This document shows positions 59,193-64,000 of a stretch of DNA of 64,000 bases, piece after piece. A program made the translations under genes and the position numbers. Each line of letters starts with the position of its first letter. The stretch's first letter is position 1. This stretch comes from JAWXBK01 sp040878185 (lineage in GTDB: Bacteria; Pseudomonadota; Alphaproteobacteria; Dongiales; Dongiaceae), in the NCBI GenBank assembly GCA_040878185.1, contig JBBDMS010000033.1, positions 33,075 to 97,074 of the forward strand, in the 5' to 3' direction. The notes under the pieces are model-generated. The model was not told the origin of the DNA, searched no databases, and was given only the letters and a program-made list of their open reading frames with translations.

Positions 59193-60443
59193 ATGGCTGC
59201 CATGACCAACCGCGACGATGTGCTGCAAAATTGCCGGCCGCCCTCCGAGGCGCCGTTTCCACGCGAGGAGTATCGCAGCCGCCTCGAGCGCGTGCGCGCG
59301 CGGATGGCCAAGAACAAGATCGACACGTTGCTGGTGACAGCGCCGGAGGGCATGAACTATATCGGCGGCTATCAGTGCGAATGGTATCAGGGGCAGAGCC
59401 CGCGCCAGTGGCCGGCTTCCTCGGCGATCGCCCTCCATGTCGACAGCGACCGCTACATCCATTTCGACACCGAACGCGAAGCCGTGCTGACGCGCTATTG
59501 CTCGGTCGCCGACGACATCCGGATCTTTCCGCCGACCACAATGCGCGACGGCGTCGGTTTCATCGCTTCGGAACTGAAGTCGGAGGGCTGGCTCGACGGC
59601 AAGGTCGGGATCGAGATGCATTCCTACCGGCCGAACCGGCTGATCAGCCATCGCTTCGAAGATGCGCTCCGGTCCGCCGGCGCGTACGACGTCGTCGACG
59701 GCACCGACATCATGCGCGACGTCCGCTGGCTCAAATCGCCGCTCGAGATGCAGTGCATCGAGGAAGCGGCGCGGATCGCCGATATCGGCATGAAAGCGGC
59801 CATCGCCGAATTGCGACCCGGCGTGATGGAGATCGAGGTCGTCGGCGCTATGACCTATGCGATGACCAAGGCAGGCGGCGAGTTCCCGGCGATCTACCAG
59901 CCGGTCCTTTCGGGCCAGAAGACCAACGCGCCGCATTCGCTGTCGACGCGCAAGAAGATCGCGGCGGGCGAGCTCGTGCTGGTCGATCTTTCCGGTGTCG
60001 TCAAACGCTATCACGCCAATCTCGCCCGCACCTTTTCGATGGGCGAACCGAAGAAGGACGTGAAGGCGCTGTCCGACACGGCGACGGATTCGCTGAAGAT
60101 CATGCGCAAGATGCTGCGGCCGGGGTTGCCGGTGCGCGAACTCAACGAAACGATGAAGCGCTATTACGAGGAAAAGGACATCTGGAAGGAGCGCGGCTGG
60201 ATCGGCGGTTACGAGATGGGCATCGCCTTTCCGCCCGACTGGGTCGGCCCGTTCGTTTACGATCCGCTGTCGGAGATCAATGCCGATCGCCTGTTCGACG
60301 CGAACACGGCCGTCAACTACGAGAACCAGTTCTTCATGCCGCGACACGAGGGCATGCTGTTCCAGATCGACACGCTCGCCTTCTTTCAGAAGGACGCGCG
60401 CATTCTTTCGGAGATTCCACCGGAACTGACCGTCATCGAGTAA
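59193..60443 (+). CDS. M24 (creatinase/aminopeptidase P-like) family protein with altered metal site
   Basis: 416 residues: N-terminal creatinase-like domain (PREEYRSRLERVRARMAKNKIDTLLVTAPEGMNYIGGYQC) and a C-terminal pita-bread domain. Of the usual metal ligands, the first Asp is in LVLVDLSGVV, but the second Asp position is Asn (HANLARTF), the His of the typical G-H-G-x-G appears as GGYEMGIAFP, and the last acid motif reads GMLFQIDTLAF. Like creatinase and some ectoine hydrolases in this family it may work without metals. Amide or C-N bond hydrolysis of a small molecule is likely. Independent gene with good ribosome site. Confidence 0.85.
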   Translation: MAAMTNRDDVLQNCRPPSEAPFPREEYRSRLERVRARMAKNKIDTLLVTAPEGMNYIGGYQCEWYQGQSPRQWPASSAIALHVDSDRYIHFDTEREAVLTRYCSVADDIRIFPPTTMRDGVGFIASELKSEGWLDGKVGIEMHSYRPNRLISHRFEDALRSAGAYDVVDGTDIMRDVRWLKSPLEMQCIEEAARIADIGMKAAIAELRPGVMEIEVVGAMTYAMTKAGGEFPAIYQPVLSGQKTNAPHSLSTRKKIAAGELVLVDLSGVVKRYHANLARTFSMGEPKKDVKALSDTATDSLKIMRKMLRPGLPVRELNETMKRYYEEKDIWKERGWIGGYEMGIAFPPDWVGPFVYDPLSEINADRLFDANTAVNYENQFFMPRHEGMLFQIDTLAFFQKDARILSEIPPELTVIE

Positions 60444-60466
60444 GAGCCCGGCAATCGGCGCCGCGT

Positions 60467-60742
60467 TTACGTCGCGGCGTCGATCGTGCCGCCGGTCTCC
60501 ATCGCAGGATCGTCGGGCGTTGCCGGCGATTCGATCCGCGGAATTACAATGTTGCCGCTGTCGTCGATATAGGGCGCGCCATATTGCGGGATCGCCTGGA
60601 TGAAGATTTCCAGCGCCTGCATCAGCTTGCCGACGCCCTCGACGGCCAGTTCTCCCGATGAAGACGGTACATCCTCCTCAGCCTGCGCCGGCAGAGCAAG
60701 GAGCGCGAGGGTCAGTGCCAGACCATAAATGGCTTTCGCCAT
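60467..60742 (-). CDS. Small secreted protein, function unknown
   Basis: 91 residues: Sec signal peptide MAKAIYGLALTLALLALPAQAE, then a helix GELAVEGVGKLMQALEIFIQAIPQYGAPYIDDSGNIVIPRIES and a Pro/Thr-rich end. The ATG follows GGGGAAG. The AIPQYGAPYIDDSGNIVIPR block looks conserved-family-like, but I cannot assign a function. Convergent with the M24 gene. Confidence 0.75.
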   Translation of the reverse strand: MAKAIYGLALTLALLALPAQAEEDVPSSSGELAVEGVGKLMQALEIFIQAIPQYGAPYIDDSGNIVIPRIESPATPDDPAMETGGTIDAAT

Positions 60743-60899
60743 CTTGCTTCCCCTTTTCCGAACTCCGGATGATCGGAAGATACGGCCATCGTGCCGCACC
60801 GCCCTGTGTGAACTCCCGGGCATCCGCGCCCGCCTTGTCTTGGCGCGCCGCGCCTGCGATAAAACGCGCGGAATTCTGCGGCTTAAGGAGACAGGTCCG

Positions 60900-62396
60900 A
60901 TGACCAGGACGTTGACGCATTTCATTGCCGGACGGCATGTCGAGGGTAAAAGCGGCCGGTTCGGCGACATTTATAATCCGGCCACCGGCGAGGTCGGGGC
61001 GCGGGTTCCCCTCGCCAGCAGCACCGAAGTCGGCGACGCCGTTGCGGCCGCCGCCAAGGCGTTCCCCGGCTGGTCGGCCATCACGCCGCTGCAGCGCTCG
61101 CGCGTCATGTTCCGCTTCAAGACATTGCTCGAAGCGAATGTCGACAAGATGGCGGCGCTGGTCACCGCCGAGCACGGCAAGGTTCTCAACGACGCCAAGG
61201 GTTCGATCACCCGCGGCGTCGAGGTCGTCGAATTTGCCTGCGGCATTCCGCAGATGCTCAAGGGGGAATTCAGCGAGAATGTCGGCACCAATGTCGACAG
61301 CTGGGCGATCCGGCAGCCGCTCGGCGTCTGCGCCGGCATCACGCCGTTCAATTTTCCGGCCATGGTGCCGATGTGGATGTTCCCGATCGCGATCACCTGC
61401 GGCAACACGTTCGTGCTGAAGGTTTCCGAGAAGGTGCCGTCGGCCAGCCTGATGATGGCCGATCTTCTGAAAGAGGCCGGCCTGCCCGACGGCGTGTTCA
61501 ACGTCGTGAACGGCGACAAGGAAGCGGTCGATGCGCTGCTCGCGCATCCCGACATCCAGGCCATCAGCTTCGTCGGTTCGACACCGATCGCCGAGTATAT
61601 TTATCACACCGGCACCGCCGCCAATAAGCGCGTGCAGGCGCTCGGTGGCGCCAAGAACCACATGATCGTCATGCCCGATGCCGATCTCGACCAGACGACC
61701 GACGCGCTGATGGGTGCCGGCTACGGCTCGGCCGGCGAGCGCTGCATGGCGATCTCGGTCGCGGTCGCCGTCGGCGATGTGGCCGACAAGCTGATCGAGC
61801 GGCTCGAACCGCGCATCCGATCGCTCAAGGTCGGACCCGGCACCGATCCCGATGCCGAGATGGGACCGCTGGTCTCGAAGCAGCATTATGAAAAGGTCAA
61901 AGGCTATGTCGATCTCGGCGTCAAGGAAGGCGCCAAGCTGGTCGTCGACGGCCGCGGCCTCAAGCTGCAGGGTTTCGAGAACGGCTATTACATGGGCGGC
62001 TGCCTGTTCGACAATGTCACGCCGGACATGCGCATCTACAAGGAAGAGATCTTCGGCCCGGTGCTTTCGGTCGTGCGCGCCAAGGATTACGACAGCGCGG
62101 TCAAGCTCGTGAACGACCATGAGTTCGGCAACGGCACGGCGATCTTCACCCGCGACGGCGATGCCGCACGCGAGTTCGCTTCGAAGGTCCGGATCGGCAT
62201 GGTCGGCATCAACGTGCCGATCCCGGTGCCGATGGCCTTCCATTCTTTCGGCGGCTGGAAGCGTTCGCTGTTCGGCGATCACAACATGCACGGTCCCGAA
62301 GGCGTGCGCTTTTATACGCGGCTGAAGACAGTGACGGCACGTTGGCCGACCGGCATCCGTTCCGGCGCCGAATTCGTCATGCCGACGATGCGCTGA
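60900..62396 (+). CDS. mmsA: CoA-acylating methylmalonate-semialdehyde dehydrogenase
   Basis: 498 residues of the aldehyde dehydrogenase family. Family blocks: LTHFIAGRHVEGKSGRFGDIYNPATGEV, QPLGVCAGITPFNFPAMVPMWMFPIAI, GAKNHMIVMPDADLDQTTDAL with GAGYGSAGERCMAIS supplying the catalytic Cys, and the C-terminal SFGGWKRSLFGDHNMHGPEGVRFYT. Converts malonate or methylmalonate semialdehyde to acetyl- or propionyl-CoA in valine, beta-alanine or inositol breakdown. Start fixed by AAGGAG ten bases upstream. Confidence 0.96.
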   Translation: MTRTLTHFIAGRHVEGKSGRFGDIYNPATGEVGARVPLASSTEVGDAVAAAAKAFPGWSAITPLQRSRVMFRFKTLLEANVDKMAALVTAEHGKVLNDAKGSITRGVEVVEFACGIPQMLKGEFSENVGTNVDSWAIRQPLGVCAGITPFNFPAMVPMWMFPIAITCGNTFVLKVSEKVPSASLMMADLLKEAGLPDGVFNVVNGDKEAVDALLAHPDIQAISFVGSTPIAEYIYHTGTAANKRVQALGGAKNHMIVMPDADLDQTTDALMGAGYGSAGERCMAISVAVAVGDVADKLIERLEPRIRSLKVGPGTDPDAEMGPLVSKQHYEKVKGYVDLGVKEGAKLVVDGRGLKLQGFENGYYMGGCLFDNVTPDMRIYKEEIFGPVLSVVRAKDYDSAVKLVNDHEFGNGTAIFTRDGDAAREFASKVRIGMVGINVPIPVPMAFHSFGGWKRSLFGDHNMHGPEGVRFYTRLKTVTARWPTGIRSGAEFVMPTMR

Positions 62397-62446
62397 TCGG
62401 CGCCGTCTCGCGACGCCATCCAGCTCGAACCCGTACGAAAGCTGCC

Positions 62447-63382
62447 ATGACCACTCATACGTCGTCTTCGGCGGCGCCCGATCCGCGCACGCAGCTCATC
62501 GCGATGGGCGCACTCATTCTCGTCTCCTGCCTCTGGGGCAGCATGGTGCCGATGACGGCGCTGGCGCTCGAAGGCTACGACGCGTTCCTGCTTTCTGCGA
62601 TCCGGTACTCCAGCGGCGCCATCATTCTGCTGGTAGTCGTTGTCATCACCAATCCGATCCGCCGGCCAATGCGGCTGCCATGGTTGCGCATCGCGCTCTG
62701 CGGCATGGCGGCGGGCACGTTCGTCCTGATGATCACCGTCTCGCTGCTGTTCAGCGATCCGATCACCATTTCGGCGCTGATGGCGGCGGCACCGCTCGTG
62801 GCGGCGATCATGGCGCGCTTCGATTCCGGCGCCCAGATCGGCAAGCCGGTTGTGGTCGGAATCGTTGCCGCCGTTACTGGCGGCGTGCTGGTCGCGATCG
62901 GCCAGCCCGGCCCGCTGCGCCTGACCGGCGGCGAAACGCTGGTCATCCTCTCGATGGCGGTCTGGACCTGGTATTCGCTCCGGACGCAGGACTGGCTGGC
63001 GCCGATCGGCCTCACGCAGCTTCAGATCAGTGCGCTGTCTCTCGCGGGGGGCGCAATTCTGCTCTGGGTTGCCTACGCGATTGCACTCGCCTGCGGAATC
63101 ATTTCGCTGCCGGCCTCGTGGCCCACCCCGAAAGCGACCGCCAGCATGATCTGGCTCACGCTCGGTCCGACCGCGGCCGCGATTACGCTCTGGAACTTCG
63201 CCAATTCCCGCGTCGGCGTTGTCGTCGCGACGCTGACCATCAACCTGGTGCCGGTCTTTTCGGTGCTGATCGCCATGGCCTTCGGCTTCCTGCCCACGCC
63301 CTACCAAGTGATCGGCGGCCTCACCGTTCTGGCCGGCGTCGTCTGGATGCAGATTTTCCAGATGCGGCGCGCCGCGCGCTGA
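62447..63382 (+). CDS. EamA/DMT family transporter
   Basis: 311 residues, ten helices (LIAMGALILVSCLWGSMVPMTALAL to VIGGLTVLAGVVWMQIF), separate in sequence style from the triplet upstream (no VGPRRWAAI block). Lies 50 bases after mmsA, likely co-transcribed. Substrate unknown. Confidence 0.87.
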   Translation: MTTHTSSSAAPDPRTQLIAMGALILVSCLWGSMVPMTALALEGYDAFLLSAIRYSSGAIILLVVVVITNPIRRPMRLPWLRIALCGMAAGTFVLMITVSLLFSDPITISALMAAAPLVAAIMARFDSGAQIGKPVVVGIVAAVTGGVLVAIGQPGPLRLTGGETLVILSMAVWTWYSLRTQDWLAPIGLTQLQISALSLAGGAILLWVAYAIALACGIISLPASWPTPKATASMIWLTLGPTAAAITLWNFANSRVGVVVATLTINLVPVFSVLIAMAFGFLPTPYQVIGGLTVLAGVVWMQIFQMRRAAR

Positions 63383-63464
63383 CCGGCCCATCGCGGGCCT
63401 CCCGATTGACCCTGTGCGGTTGCGGCCCCTACCCTCGCCCGGGCGGCTGATCCGGGAGAGGGGC

Positions 63465-64000
63465 ATGGCGGAAGCGACGGCACGGCGGGGCGGACGCGAG
63501 GCAAGGCGGGCGGCGCGCGCCGAAGCGCCGCTGGTGCAGCATCCCTACATCACCCGCGAGATCCCGCTCTACGAACTGCTCGACGCGGCCGGGCTCGAGA
63601 TCATCCACGAACAGTCGATGACCATCATCGAGGAGATCGGCATCGAATTTCGCGACGAGCCGGCGCTCGAGCTCTGGCGCGAGACCGGCGCCGACATCGA
63701 CGGCGAGCGGGTGCGCATCCCGCGCGAGCTGCTGATGGAAAAACTCTCGACCGTGCCGCCGCAATACACCCAGCATGCACGCAATCCCGAACGCAATGTC
63801 GTGGTCGGCGGGCGGAATACGGTGTTCGCGCCGACTTACGGTTCGCCCTTCGTGCGCGGTTTCGAGAACGAACGGCGCTACGGCACGCTCGAGGATCTGC
63901 AGAACTTTGTGAAGCTCACCTATATGACGCCGGATTTGCACCATTCGGGCGGCGTCATCTGCGAGCCGGTCGACGTGCCGGTGCCGAAGCGGCATCTCGA
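63465..64000 (+). CDS. Trimethylamine methyltransferase (MttB)-family protein, start only
   Basis: Partial gene leaving the right edge; 178 codons visible from the ATG after GGGAGAGG. An Arg/Ala-rich opening (GGREARRAARAEAP), then LYELLDAAGLEIIHEQSMTIIEEIGIEFRDEPALELWRETGADIDGERVRIP and PTYGSPFVRGFENERRYGTLEDLQNFVKLTYMTPDLHHSGG, the COG5598/MttB pattern. Non-pyrrolysine members, such as glycine-betaine methyltransferases, transfer a methyl group from quaternary amines to a corrinoid protein. The catalytic half is outside the window. Confidence 0.85.
   Translation, partial: MAEATARRGGREARRAARAEAPLVQHPYITREIPLYELLDAAGLEIIHEQSMTIIEEIGIEFRDEPALELWRETGADIDGERVRIPRELLMEKLSTVPPQYTQHARNPERNVVVGGRNTVFAPTYGSPFVRGFENERRYGTLEDLQNFVKLTYMTPDLHHSGGVICEPVDVPVPKRHL

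Noticed and set aside
1..64000. tRNA, rRNA, CRISPR arrays, insertion sequences
   Set aside because: Scanned intergenic stretches for T-loop words, regularly spaced repeats and transposase motifs; none was convincing.

Overview
The window is a stretch of high-G+C chromosome (about 65% by eye) from an alphaproteobacterium. The markers are an amidase-RNase E pair, aroQ-accB-accC-aat followed by the DUF2155, MlaD and NDUFA12 genes, a very long RNase E with an insertion in its S1 domain, the division regulator MipZ, adenosylcobalamin-dependent ribonucleotide reductase NrdJ, and clpS-clpA. The many uptake and osmolyte/amine-type catabolic genes suggest a free-living, perhaps marine, Rhodospirillales-like organism; the genus is not determinable from what I can see.

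Layout. 1-11 kb: amidase start, rne, an aminotransferase with a divergent gamma-glutamyltransferase lipoprotein, a BepA-like periplasmic protease, a DsbA-like protein, an SDR and an amine oxidase-like flavoprotein. 11-16.4 kb: aroQ-accBC-aat facing DUF2155, a small conserved protein, a methyltransferase, MlaD and NDUFA12. 16.5-26 kb: an EamA exporter, a methyltransferase, then a guanidine-hydrolase (DDAH-like) gene with a polyamine-type ABC transporter, a Rieske oxygenase, a SnoaL-like protein and a three-domain RidA-like protein. 26-37.8 kb: a glycosyltransferase, YnfA, nrdJ, an entericidin-like lipopeptide, RidA, a MarR regulator under two palindromic operators, a TPR protein, a DUF482/GNAT protein, a PhyH oxygenase and an EEP phosphatase/nuclease.

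37.77-40.31 kb is the outstanding region. A low-G+C island of about 2.5 kb holds only two genes, an AAA_15 ATPase and a DUF4435/TOPRIM protein, the same pair as AriA-AriB of the PARIS anti-phage system. It is bracketed by perfect 45-bp direct repeats that equal the last 15 codons of clpA, so a compact defence element appears to have integrated at the clpA 3' end while restoring the gene. No integrase lies inside.

40.3-64 kb: clpA-clpS, a lipoprotein, a D,D-carboxypeptidase with a SPOR domain, an MFS transporter, the galU-ugd-phosphomannomutase sugar-nucleotide operon, a membrane J-protein, a VWA protein, mipZ coupled to a molybdopterin oxidoreductase, three tandem EamA transporters coupled to an L-2-hydroxyglutarate oxidase-like gene, an M24 family hydrolase lacking metal ligands, methylmalonate-semialdehyde dehydrogenase, another EamA transporter, and the start of an MttB-type methyltransferase. 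I found no rRNA, tRNA, CRISPR array or insertion sequence.
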